This document shows positions 21,561-31,499 of a stretch of 64,000 nucleotides of DNA, piece by piece (the stretch's first letter is position 1; each line of letters starts with the position of its first letter). The notes under the pieces are model-generated. The model worked only from the letters and a program-made list of their open reading frames with translations, was not told the DNA's origin and searched no databases. The stretch comes from Closterium sp. Naga37s-1 (taxonomy: Eukaryota; Streptophyta; Zygnematophyceae; Desmidiales; Closteriaceae). The translations under genes were made by a program, and so were the position numbers. The DNA lies in the NCBI GenBank assembly GCA_947471745.1, contig CANJKZ010000139.1, positions 1,688,501 through 1,752,500 of the forward strand, written 5' to 3'.

Positions 21561-24212
21561 ATGGCGACGGCGGCCTTCCCCGCGCTCTCCTCCACTGTGG
21601 CTCCCGCGCCCTCCGCCCTTTGATCCACCAACCTCACCGTGAGTTCCCCAGCCCTCCCCAGTGGGCGCGCGCTCTCGTTTCGTTCCCCGTGCTTTCCTCC
21701 CTCCTCTCCCCTCATCCTGCTCAACTCCCCCTCTTCCCCCGACTCCAGGCGCCGTATCCGACGAACGCGCCATGGCAGAACTTCGTGCTGGGGCAGGGCG
21801 GCAGCCCCGAGCTCGGCACTCCCTACGTGGTGCAGAGCGCAGAGGGGCGCGTCACGTGGGGGCTGCCGGTGCGCGACCCGCAACCCGGGTACATCGTGCA
21901 GGCATTCATCACCACGCTCATGCTCTCCACGCTGCAGGGCCTCCCACCCCACCAGCTCTCCGCCTACGACGACCTCTCCGCCACCCTCTCCTTCCGCCAG
22001 CCCTCCTCCGCGCCCTCCGATCCCTCCGTGCTCGAGGTCCCCCTGGTGCGCGGGTCGCCCTTCCTGACGTTCATATTCCTCCCGGGCGGTCCCCCTGCGA
22101 CGCCCATGCTGATGACGATCCACGCCATGACAGGCGTGGAGGCGAGCAGCGACAACAGCAAGTACCGTGTTGCGCTCAACAATGGCCAGGTCAGCTGGGC
22201 GCCACCTCCGCGTCCTTCCCCCTTCTCTGCTGCCCCACCACACCCGCCACTCGCTCTCCGCCACGAGCCCCATTCCCGTGTCTCATTCTCCCATTGCCCC
22301 TGCTATCGTCCCCATCCGCTTGCTCTCAAAAATCATGCCATTGAACCCTGCACTCACTGTATCCATCACCACCCCCGCTCTCTTCTCCCCCCTTCTCCCC
22401 TCACCAGACGTGGCTGCTGTACCTGTCGTCGCCACTGGTGATGCGGCAGGACGGGTCAGCGCTGGTGGCGGATGCACCATTCACGGGGACGATGCGCGTG
22501 GCGCTGCTGCCGGGCTCCTCTGCGCAGGACGAGGAGGCGCTGCTGGACGCACACGTGCCCACGGTGCCGGTGGGGGGGAGTGCGCAGGTGGGCGAGTTCC
22601 TCATCCAGTGCACCTGGCGCACCCAGCACTGGCGCCACCTGCCTGACGGCGACTCCGAGGCGCCGCTGCTCATGCTCTCGCTGCCAAGTGAGTAGCGCCG
22701 TGCTGCAACTTGTGTTGCCATGTGTGCTGCTACGCCACGTGGAATGCCCTCATCATTTGTCCGTCAAGCTAACCCCTTTCTCCCTTGTTCCTTCTCTTTC
22801 CCCTCTCCCCCTCCCTCCCCCATGAGCAGTGCACAGGCGCATGGAAGTGAGTGCGCACAGCCCCTCCCCTGCCTCCGCCCTCCGCCGTCACAGCAGCGGC
22901 TCACCTTCAGGCTCCATGGGGGCCATCCGCGGCCACCACAACCCCGCCTCTGCCACCCCCTCCAACGCACGCAGCAATGCACTGCGGTCGTCCGTGCAAG
23001 ATGCGTCGGTGCCGGATGCATCAGTGCTGGCATACCCCACCATCGACGGCCAGGCGGTGGGCATGCAGGGGGTCGTGTGGCGCCTCAACGTGCCCAATCG
23101 CCCGTCCACATGGGAAGCGGGGCCCCTCTCGTCCGACGCACAGCTGCTGGACGAGCTCAGAGCCAGCCTCAAGCAGGACGTGGCAGCGCTGCCGCCCCTC
23201 TCCTCCACCTCCACCTACTCCTTCGGCAAGGCAGCTGCGCGCGCCGCCCGCCTGGCACTCATTGCGAAACAGGTGCAAGACGATGACAGCCTGGCCGCCG
23301 TGCTGCCGCCCCTGCGGTCCGTGCTCTCTGCGTGGCTGGACGGCACCTTCCCCGGTAACCGCCTGCTGTACGATCCCACGTGGGGCGGTGTGGTGAGCGA
23401 GGCGGGGTCGCTTGACCAGGGGGCGGAATTTGGAGTGGGGATGTACAATGACCACCACTTCCACTACGGCTACTTCATCTACGCCGCTGCCACCGTTGCC
23501 GAGTTTGATGCCGCGTGGCGCGACCAGTACCGCGCGCTGCTCAAGGACCTGATGGCGGACTACATGCCGGCGGAGCACACGGCGGCATTCCCGAGGCTGT
23601 GCTACGTTGACGCGTACGCGCTGCACTCGTGGGCCAGCGGGCTGTTTGAGTTTGGTGACGGGCGCAACCAGGAGAGCTTCAGCGAGGCAGTCAACGCGTA
23701 CTATGCGGGGGCGCTGCTGGCGTCCGTGCTGGGCGACCAGCCGCTCGCCTCGCTGGGCGCCACCCTCGCAGCCGTGGAGGCCCTCACCGAGCAGACCCTC
23801 ATGCACGTGCTGCTCGCCTCGTCCAATCCGGACCCCTCCCTCACCTGGCTACGAGGCAGTGTTTGCAGATGCCAACTGTATGGTGGGTGTGCTGTGGTCC
23901 ACCAAGCGCGACGCGGCGCTGTGGTTCGCCCCGCCGCCGGACATGGAGAAGCGCGTGGGCATCCAGGTGCTGCCCGTCTCGCCCTACCTCAAGCACCTCT
24001 TTCCCGACCTCGAGTTCGCCAAGCAGCTCGTGGAGTGGGCGCAACCCGTGCTGAGTGGTGCCACCACGGACGAGTGGCGCGGGTTTGCGTGGGCGCTGCA
24101 GGCGCTGTACGACCCGCAGGGGGCCAGGGCGAACATTGCTGCTCTAGGTGCTTTTGATGATGGCAACTCTAAGACCAACATGCTCTGGTGGCTTGCTTCC
24201 AACATGCCATAG
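21561..24212 (+). pseudogene. GH81 endo-1,3-beta-glucanase, possibly damaged
   Basis: Glycoside hydrolase family 81, which cleaves beta-1,3-glucan (callose, laminarin) internally. Exons seen: a first exon ending at an ACC|GTGAGT donor near 21634; 21749-22189 (APYPTNAPWQNFVLGQGG); 22408-22687 (TWLLYLSSPLVM), whose start and end have clear AG/GT sites; a possible micro-exon near 22830; then a long exon to 24212. The catalytic region is well preserved: GVGMYNDHHFHYGYFIYAAA (23437-23496) and DGRNQESFSEAVNAYYAG (23659-23712), which carries the family's two Glu. Oddities: the frame starting at ATG 21561 meets a TGA at about 21621 just before the first donor, and the frame shifts once near 23850 (SLTW to GYEAVF) with no intron possible. 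Either a young pseudogene or sequence errors. It ends 105 bp from the convergent amylase exon. Confidence 0.85.
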
Positions 24213-24317
24213 TTGGGCAAGGCAAGGTTGCCCTGCTCTTGAATTCATTCCCGTGTATGTACATAATAGCTTGCGCACGGCCTTGGTTGCATGTATAGAC
24301 AACATCTCTATATATAC

Positions 24318-24566
24318 TCATGGCGCTGCTTTGTCATGACTTGCTTCCTGCCTTCTTTCCCAAACACAGTAGCCATCTCCAAAAGCAGCCACTTGAAACT
24401 CTGTCTCGTTGGGAGCCATGTCCCCAATGTCATAGCGTGGGCCTATCTTAACAACCAGCCTGCCGTCGTTGTCAGTCAGATAGAGGTCGTATTCAGCTGT
24501 GATGATGCTGCACTTGCTCTTAAAGTGCACCCCATTGCGCTTCCTGATAGCCAGGAATGCATTGAT
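24318..24566 (-). pseudogene. Alpha-amylase C-terminal exon (GH13, plant type)
   Basis: The minus strand encodes INAFLAIRKRNGVHFKSK, then YDLYLTDNDGRLVVKIGPRYDIGDM and FQVAAFGDGYCVWERR and a stop. This is the C-terminal beta-sheet domain of plant alpha-amylases, where the pattern IRxRxGIH...KIGPRYDvg...FxVaAxGdxYavWE is characteristic. The enzyme hydrolyses alpha-1,4 bonds of starch. The exon is interrupted at 24566 by Copia family A at target TTGAT. Upstream exon sequence reappears at 28618-28633 and 28807-28832. Catalytic (beta/alpha)8-barrel exons are not found, so this copy is broken or truncated. It is convergent with the GH81 gene. Confidence 0.85.
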
Positions 24567-24739
24567 TGTTGAGATATGGACTAACTAGTAGCCATAGCTT
24601 ACCAGACTAGAGAGAGAAGGATGCATTGATGAGATTGTCGAGAGGTACAAGATGGAAACCTAAAACTACAGTACTCTCTAAGGAGTGCCCCACTATAGCA
24701 TAGCATACGTAAAGTCATATATAAATATATGTTTTGACA
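24567..24739 (-). repeat. LTR of Copia family A
   Basis: 173 bp, TGTTGAGATATGG...GTTTTGACA, preceded by TTGAT (24562-24566). Matches 28634-28806 over its full length and 13548-13685 except for one internal block. Confidence 0.88.
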
Positions 24740-24914
24740 CAACAAGCATAGCTCGGGGTGGAACACGAAGTCACCACACAGTCCGAGCACAAGCAAAGGG
24801 CCACAAGGCCAGTTCACATGCAGAGTTATAAGATTGTACAAGCAGTACAGTGATCACACCCTAGCAAGAGTAAACAAGCAGGTATAGAAAAATAGATCAC
24901 ATTACAAGACAAAG

Positions 24915-27425
24915 TCAAGCAGTAAGCAAGTGAGGCAGAGTAGGCACAAGGCCTAGAGCAGTGCAGAAAAGCTGATGATCACGAGACACGAGAGGGGCAT
25001 TACGGTAGGGGAAGAGACGGTAAAAGGGAACCGACTCGTCAAATGTGACGTCCTGAGAGGGCAGGACACGGCTCGTGGTGGGGTGGTAAAACTGCCAGCC
25101 AGGCGCGTCAGAGGGAAAGCCAAGGAAGACACAGGGAATGGCGCGGGAGGAGAGCTTGTCCACGGAGGTATCGTGGACAAAGGCACGAGAGCCCCAGACC
25201 CGGAATACCGACGCATCGCCAACCTCCCCCGTCCAACGCAGTGTAGGCGAGGTCTCCGGCAAGGAGACACGGGGCCAGAGGTTGAGCTGATGCGCAGCGT
25301 ACCGGACCGCAAACGGCCACAGAAAATGGGGAGCAACCGCATGGATCATGGAGGTACGAGCGACCTCCATGACTAAGCCAATGCGGCGCTCAGCAACCCC
25401 ATTCTGCTGCGGAGAGGCCGGAAGCGTGAACGACTGGCGAATGCCCTCCCCACGACAAAAGTCCCGCAAGAGGTCGGAGGCAAACTCACCACCTCTGTCA
25501 GATTGCAGACGCAGGACAGGAAGGTCCTCACGGAACCGCTCGCGGAGCTGGAGACGGACAGCGCGGATCCAAGGGATCAAAACATCAGGGACCTCCCCCT
25601 TGCTGTGCAAGGGGAAGACCGTGGTGTAACGCGAGTAGTCGTCAACAACCAGCAGAAAGTATCGCTCACGGCCCTGTCCACGGACGCGGGCTGGGTCCCA
25701 CACGTCTATGTGGAGAGTCTGCAGGGGAGCAGTCGTCGGGGGAAACGAGGAGGAGTGAGGAGCGGCGCGCTGCCGCCCCTCGACACAGGGAAGGCAGGGA
25801 AGGGCAGGCGAAGGTGGGAGGGGAGGCAGAGACCTGGGAAGACCAGAGACAAGGAGACGGGAGTGCATGCCACGGAGGCGTGGCACGGAGGGGTGACCAA
25901 GGCGGTGGTGCCAAAGAAGAGTCTGGTGTGACAGGGCGCGACACGAGCAGGGGGCTGCTACCGGACCTGACGCGGACACCTGACCAGACGCAGCTACCTG
26001 AGGAGGCTCAGTAGTCAGTGTGTACAGACTCGACCCAGGCCGACGTGTGAACGTGGCCAGGTGACGGCCCGTCCGTATACACGTGCAGATCGACACACGC
26101 TGACCCCCGGGAGTGGTGGTAGTGACCATCGCATCCTGGAGGGCAGCGGTACTCACCAAGTTCGTAGAGAACGAGGGGAGGTGAAGACCTGAGAGTGAGC
26201 CAGACGGAACCGCCGGACATGGGAGAACAGTAGAGGAACGGGCAAGAACTGGCCCCCCTGAGGGGTCAGCCAGTCTGACTGCAACAGGTGCAGGGAGTGG
26301 TGTGACTGTGATACTGTCGCAAAAGAAACAGCGGGAAGCACTTGAGTCAAGCGTGAAGGTGTGCAAGGCCTCAGCAGGAGCAGTACCAGGGAGAGCAGAC
26401 TCACTAGCACCTAGAGCAGCAGCCTCTATACCTGGGTCGGGCGGCACATACAGGTAACAGTCACCCTCAGCACTAACAGTCAATGCATACATGGCAGCAA
26501 GGATAGCATCATAGTCAAGAGCAAAGATATCAACACCCTGCCTAAGCAGCTCTAGCCAGCGGGGAAGCTCAGTCGCGTCGGGAAACTCTGCGCGCCAGGC
26601 GTCGTCAAGACGGGAGAAGCAGCGGGACTGGGTGTGACCAACTTTCCCGCATGTCTGACCAGCGCGGTCACCTGTGCGAATGACGTACTGGCAGCGAACA
26701 CTACCCCCAGACGCCCCACGCTGAGCAAACCACTCACGAAGCTCCTGGGGCGTCTGGGTCTCACGTTGACGCTGCTGCTGCTGCCTCTGACCACCGCCAT
26801 AACCGCCCCTCCGACCGGCTCCACCCCGACCGCCACCACTCCCAGTGCCGCCACCACTGCCGCCGCCACCACTCCCACTGACGCCACCACGGCCGCCACC
26901 AACGCCTCCACTCCCACCACCACTCCCTCCACCACCACCGCCACCTCCACCGCCTCCACCGCCCCCACCACCGCCTCCACCGCTGCCACCCCCACCACCC
27001 TTGCCTCCCTTGCCCCTGCCGCTGCGGCGCCTCCCACTAGGAGTAGACGCAGCCCCAACCTCCTCAGTACGAAGGAAGTCAACAGCAGCAGCAGAAGCGA
27101 CAGAGGTGACAAGGGGGGAGGGGGAACACCCCTCAAAGAAGGGAGTGCCAAGATTGCCACGAGAAGCGCCTACAGCCACTATGGTAGTCTCAGCTGCAAG
27201 GAGGTACTTCTCGAGCAGGTCGACAGTGAGGTCTGTTGGGTCAAGGCTGAGAAGGAGGTCCCTGACTGCGCTAAGAGAGTCAGGGAGGCGGGTGACGATG
27301 AAATAGAGAGTGATGTATATGGGGGGGGGGGGGGGGGTTCTTGTCGAGAAACTTGGTTGGAAGCGCGGCGCGGTAGCGAGTGTCACTAGTGCGAAGGTGA
27401 GTGATGAGGTCGGCGACTGTGGCAA
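24915..27425 (-). pseudogene. Copia gag C-terminus, protease, integrase
   Basis: An 836-codon minus-strand frame. It holds a gag segment (FSAVRDLLLSLDPTDLTVDL-like context), a long Gly/Ser tract, the CCHC motif CGKVGHTQSRC, protease (HTFTLDSSASRCFF), pre-integrase (HHRLGHPSVPRL), integrase core (TLHIDVWDPARV, LLVVDDYSRYTTVFPL, RLQSDRGGEFASD, SPQQNGVAERRIG) and an RNase H tail (FCTALGLVPTLPHLLTA). Long uninterrupted coding suggests a fairly recent element, though not an autonomous one. Confidence 0.88.
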
Positions 27426-27843
27426 AGGCAGACAGCTCGGGAAAGAGGTAGGGCAGTATAAGGTGGCCTAGAGCAGCAGTGGCCGGGGAGGAGTAACGAG
27501 CGACTACAGCGTCGTACAGGGCTCTAGCAGTCTTGTGCTGGCCAAAGTGAGCGCGTTCGGCTAACGGGAGGTGGTTGCGAACGGCTAGGCGAGCAGCAGC
27601 GTCACGGGTAAGCCACTGTGAGCGAGTCGCACTGTCAGCTGTGTCGGGAGGGGCGAGAGAGGCTCCAGACGTGAGGTCAAACAGCGAAACGCCGTCCCTA
27701 GAATCGCTCAGTAGGTACAGCTGTAAGTCATCGAGCCACGCATCGAACTCGATCGGACGGCCCTCAGGATCGAAGGTGAGGACGCTGAGAGTAGTCGTAG
27801 CGGGCAGAGTAGTGTGGCGCGCTAGCAGCAGGGCAGCACGCAA
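27339..27843 (-). pseudogene. Copia gag N-terminus
   Basis: The minus strand starts near 27843 with TTLSVLTFDPEGRPIEFDAW and continues with LPLAERAHFGQHKTARALYD, LGHLILPYLFPELSAFATV and LITHLRTSDTRYRAALP. This is the Copia gag (UBN2-like) fold that forms the particle shell. The same start motif occurs in the Copia at 12.85 kb. A G/C homopolymer lies at its 3' end near 27320-27338. Confidence 0.8.
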
Positions 27844-27849
27844 GCGCTA

Positions 27850-28420
27850 GGGACGCGCGTAGGGCAGGGCGGGGCGGCGCACGGCTAGGGCAGGGCGGCA
27901 GCCAGCAGGGCGGCGTGCGGGCAGGCAGGGCAGGGCGGTGGCCAGCAGGGCGGCACGCGAGCAGGGCAGGGCAGGGCGGCGGGCAGCAGGGCGGCGCGCG
28001 GGCAGGGCAGGGCAGGGCGGCGGCCAGCAGGGCGGCACGCGGGCAGGGCAGGGCAGGGCGGCGGCCAGCAGGGCGGCGCGCAAGCAGGGCAGGGCAGGGC
28101 GGCAGCCAGCAGGGCAGCGCGCGGGCAGGGCAGGGCGGCGCGGCGGCGAGCGGCGCGCGGGCAGGGCAGGGCGGCGTGGCGGCGAGCGGCGCGCGGGCAG
28201 GGCGGCACGGCGCGGCGACGAGCGGCGCGCGGGCAGAGCAGGGCGGCGCGACGGCCAGCAGGGCGGCGCGCGAGCAGGGCAGGGCGGCGCGCAGGCTGAA
28301 AAGGGCGGCACGCGAGCAGGAAAAGGCGGCGCGCGGGTAGGGCAGGGCGGCGCGCAGCGAGCAGGGCAGCGTGACGGTTAGGGCAGGGCAGGGCAGTGCG
28401 ACTGGTAGGGTAGGCTGCTA
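27850..28420 (-). repeat. GC-rich minisatellite in Copia leader
   Basis: Between gag start and LTR B. It consists of about 20 imperfect copies of a roughly 26-36 bp unit built on GGCAGGGCAGGGCGGCGG and CCAGCAGGGCGGCGCGCGGG. It reads as Ala/Arg/Pro-rich frames on both strands, a composition effect. Corresponds in position to the arrays at 8.95-10.2 kb and 12.95-13.4 kb. Confidence 0.8.
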
Positions 28421-28486
28421 CGGGCAGCTAACGAATCGGTGGGCCCTAAAAAAAACGGTCCTGGAACAGGACCTGCTCTGAAACCA

Positions 28487-28617
28487 TGTCAAAGTACTGA
28501 ACGAGAATGAATGAGCTAAGATCAAAGTGGGTACAAGTACTAACCCTAATTGGGTTGTACCCCTTATGGGCTACCCCACTACAGCCTACACAATATGAAC
28601 ATTACAATAGTTTGACA
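28487..28617 (-). repeat. LTR of Copia family B
   Basis: 131 bp, TGTCAAAGTACTG...TAGTTTGACA. A primer-binding-like TGGTTTCAGAGC (minus strand, 28475-28486) lies just inside. It has no partner in the window. CCAGG follows at 28618-28622. Confidence 0.8.
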
Positions 28618-28832
28618 CCAGGAGTGCATTGATTGTTGAAATATGGACTAACTAGTAGCCATAGCTTACTAGACTAGAGAGAGAAGGATGCATTGATGAG
28701 ATTGTCGAGAGGTACAAGATGGAAACCCAAAACTACAGTACTCTCTAAGGAGTGCCCCACTACAGCCTAGCATAACTAAAGTCATATATAAACATATGTT
28801 CTGACTTTGATAGCCTCCTTGTGGTCTTAAAA
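28618..28832 (-). pseudogene. Amylase exon start carrying a solo Copia A LTR
   Basis: 28618-28633 repeats the end of the interrupted amylase exon (CCAGGAGTGCATTGAT). It is followed by a complete family A LTR (28634-28806) and then TTGAT again (28807-28811). The exon continues on the minus strand up to the CTGCAG acceptor at 28833-28838. This is the footprint of a solo LTR in the amylase exon. Unlike P1, which reads TAC (Tyr) here, this copy reads TAA in the frame FxDHKEAIN, a further sign that it is dead. Confidence 0.7.
28634..28806 (-). repeat. Solo LTR of Copia family A
   Basis: 173 bp, TGTTGAAATATGG...GTTCTGACT, flanked by TTGAT on both sides (28629-28633 and 28807-28811), with no internal element sequence attached on either side. 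Confidence 0.8.
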
Positions 28833-29253
28833 CTGCAGCACACGCGGATCATTGTGTCAGGCCATTCGTTATTTTCAAACTTTTCATCATGCACGTTGAA
28901 GAGGTACTTTTGAGATAGTGCTGCTGCTGACCTTCAGTCACATTCTTCTGGAATATCCTGACTCTTTCAGGAGGAATGAAACAAACAGCTAGTTCGGTTC
29001 ATTGGCAGTAACAAGGCTCGTGCTAGTATGCGGTTCTTGATTCTTGTTCAACTTCCAAATAGTTTTACAGATGCTTTCAGCTTCCAATTTCTATGCATAA
29101 AAGTATACATTCAGGTGTCAGTATATACAAAATGCTACAAAACATCAACTTGCCCTAAAGCATGTTGCTGCTACTCAAAAGATGTAGAGATGCTACGGCA
29201 AATCATCTAAAGAATACAAGATACCTGCAGAAAACAAAACAAAGCGTTAATAT

Positions 29254-29541
29254 TCAGGCAGAGGTATCAGCAGTTAAACTAAAGCAACCAAAACGAGTCA
29301 CATGGATACACACTGTCTTGGCCTGGAAAGAGTGGCTGTAGGAGGCATGGCAATTGGCTGCTGAAGGCACCCTTAGAGTCGCTAAACCCAAGGCATGCTG
29401 GAGCCCATTTTCAAACTGAAAATGCCGATACAGAGCTGCTGCAATCAGCTCTGTACCGACAGAATCAGTCTCGTACATGGCCCGGATCCGAGTGTTCAGA
29501 CAACCCCAAGGGTCCCTCAGCACCATGCTTTGCCTTCCCAT
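29254..29541 (-). other. Exon-like open frame, function unknown
   Basis: The minus strand encodes MGRQSMVLRDPWGCLNTRIR, then MYETDSVGTELIAAALYRH and FQFENGLQHALGLATL. Upstream on this strand is a TTGTTGTACAG acceptor-like site (about 29560). The composition looks like ordinary protein and not low complexity, but I recognise no family. It may be an exon of the same unknown minus-strand gene that contains the 48-bp array. Confidence 0.3.
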
Positions 29542-29650
29542 ACCTTCAGGTTACCTGTACAACAACAGAAGAGACTTATCAGTCCTCAGCCAGAATGAGC
29601 AGGAATGCAGTAAGCATTGAATTGAACTGCTAAAATGATAAAGACATACC

Positions 29651-30753
29651 TTGATTGCTGAGTTCAGCATCTTCAGTGATGGCTGCCATTTGAAGATCTT
29701 GATTGCCGAGTTCAGCATCTTCAGTGATGGCTGCCATTTGAAGATCTTGATTGCCGAGTTCAGCATCTTCAGTGATGGCTGCCATTTGAAGATCTTGATT
29801 GCCGAGTTCAGCATCTTCAGTGATGGCTGCCATTTGAAGATCTTGATTGCCGAGTTCAGCATCTTCAGTGATGGCTGCCATTTGAAGATCTTGATTGCCG
29901 AGTTCAGCATCTTCAGTGATGGCTGCCATTTGAAGATCTTGATTGCCGAGTTCAGCATCTTCAGTGATGGCTGCCATTTGAAGATCTTGGATTGCCGAGT
30001 TCAGCATCTTCAGTGATGGCTGCCATTTGAAGATCTTGATTGCCGAGTTCAGCATCTTCAGTGATGGCTGCCATTTGAAGATCTTGATTGCCGAGTTCAG
30101 CATCTTCAGTGATGGCTGCCATTTGAAGATCTTGATTGCCGAGTTCAGCATCTTCAGTGATGGCTGCCATTTGAAGATCTTGATTGCCGAGTTCAGCATC
30201 TTCAGTGATGGCTGCCATTTGAAGATCTTGTATTGCCGAGTTCAGCATCTTCAGTGATGGCTGCCATTTGAAGATCTTGATTGCCGAGTTCAGCATCTTC
30301 AGTGATGGCTGCCATTTGAAGATCTTGATTGCCGAGTTCAGCATCTTCAGTGATGGCTGCCATTTGAAGATCTTGATTGCCGAGTTCAGCATCTTCAGTG
30401 ATGGCTGCCATTTGAAGATCTTGATTGCCGAGTTCAGCATCTTCAGTGATGGCTGCCATTTGAAGATCTTGATTGCCGAGTTCAGCATCTTCAGTGATGG
30501 CTGCCATTTGAAGATCTTGATTGCCGAGTTCAGCATCTTCAGTGATGGCTGCCATTTGAAGATCTTGATTGCCGAGTTCAGCATCTTCAGTGATGGCTGC
30601 CATTTGAAGATCTTGATTGCCGAGTTCAGCATCTTCAGTGATGGCTGCCATTTGAAGATCTTGATTGCCGAGTTCAGCATCTTCAGTGATGGCTGCCATT
30701 TGAAGATCTTGATTGCTGAGTTCAGCATCTTCAGTGGCTGTCATTTGAAGATC
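29651..30753 (-). repeat. 48-bp minisatellite, 23 copies, inside a probable exon
   Basis: Twenty-three head-to-tail copies of TTGATTGCCGAGTTCAGCAT + CTTCAGTGATGGCTGCCATT + TGAAGATC, almost identical. Only the first and last copies read GCTG for GCCG; the last lacks three bases; two copies have one extra base (near 29990 and 30231). On the minus strand the unit is 16 residues: DLQMAAITEDAELGNQ in one frame, IFKWQPSLKMLNSAIK in another. The plus strand is also open (LIAEFSIFSDGCHLKI). It is bounded by a TCCTGCAG|GTGG acceptor at about 30770 and an AATCAAG|GTATGT donor at about 29650, so it probably lies in one exon of a minus-strand gene. With the two single-base insertions no one frame crosses the whole array. 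Confidence 0.9.
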
Positions 30754-31180
30754 TTCCATGTTGAACCACCTGCAGGATGAGAGAGAACTCTTAGTAAATG
30801 TTATACACCACACAACCTTGATGCTGGAATTTGAAACTCGCCTTAAAGGCCTTGGTTCTCAACCTGAAGATATTCCGAGGAAAGCATGAAATTTGGAACT
30901 TCATAGAATCTTGGCCATCTTCAGTAGAAGTGTCCGTTGACATGTTGAAACTCCTGCAGAAAGAAAAGCTGAATGTTAGTGTGTGTGCCACAAAGTAAAT
31001 CTGCCAAAAGATTAAAATGTTACCTTAAAAGAAAAGCTTGAATCTTGGAACTTCAGCTTGAAGACTCTTGGCCATCTTGATCGAAAAGTCACCGTTGGCA
31101 TGTTGAAGCTCCTGCAAGAAGAAAAAACGGAATGTTAATGAACACAAGAAAATTGTCAAAAAGACTAGACCTTACCTTGA
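30754..31180 (-). other. Repeated exon-like modules upstream of the array
   Basis: Three successive minus-strand modules begin after CTGCAG or TTGCAG with a TTCAACATG core: WFNMEDLQM (start of the array exon), SFNMSTDTSTEDGQDSMKFQ (about 30890-30955) and SFNMPTVTFRSRWPRVFKLK (about 31045-31110). The last ends at a TTTTAAG|GTAACA donor. They look like duplicated exons of the unknown gene. Two related modules survive in P1 at about 15245-15430. Function unknown. Confidence 0.4.
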
Positions 31181-31186
31181 GAACCT

Positions 31187-31483
31187 TCAGTCTTGGGGCT
31201 TGAAATGATTGACTTCCAAACGTCTTTGAACATTAATGGCCTTTAGTGTTGAGGTACATGCAAAGCGAGAGAAGGAAAGGGACGGGGGTGTATGAGTAAT
31301 GGTGGCAGAAGAAGGCCCAGAAAGGCAAGCGTATGCATGCATGATGGGTGGAAGATGCAGGACCATGGATGCAAGGGTGCTCACCACCACAGCCACAAGA
31401 GCCATATACCAGAAAAAAAACTTAAGGGACTTGAAGAACTCACCAGAAAAGAGTACCTTAAAAAAAAAACAGGGAAGGCTCAA
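31187..31483 (-). other. Conserved open frame shared by P1 and P2
   Basis: 98 codons on the minus strand (LVAVVVSTLASMVLHLPPIM, then HAYACLSGPSSATITHTPPS). A hydrophobic N-terminal third (FFKVLFSGEFFKSLKFFFWYMALVAVVV) could be a membrane segment. It is about 90% identical to the frame at 15491-15790. It ends near a GGTTCTCAAG|GTAAGG donor-like site. Unrecognised; may be an exon or chance. Confidence 0.3.
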
Positions 31484-31499
31484 GTGGCGGTAATGTTAA

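Larger units (their letters stand above)
24567..28617 (-). mobile_element. Chimeric Copia with unmatched LTRs
   Basis: Minus-strand Copia whose left LTR (24567-24739) belongs to family A and whose right LTR (28487-28617) belongs to another family, B. TTGAT precedes the A LTR and is the A target site. CCAGG follows the B LTR and also occurs at 24551-24555. The inside carries gag, a Gly-rich zone, zinc knuckle, protease, pre-integrase and integrase, then a short RNase H tail. It is broken or non-autonomous. The arrangement is best explained by recombination between an A element and a B element lying in two copies of the amylase exon. Confidence 0.8.

Noticed and set aside
26634-27389. Plus-strand Thr/Pro-rich 251-codon frame
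   Set aside because: Antisense of the Gly-rich gag segment of the Copia at 24915-27425.
27850-28381. Ala/Gly/Arg repeat protein frames on both strands
   Set aside because: By-product of the GC-rich minisatellite in the Copia leader; no start context or domains.
29651-30753. Regular repeat array resembling a CRISPR locus
   Set aside because: The units are directly adjacent with no variable spacers, and the window is plainly eukaryotic.
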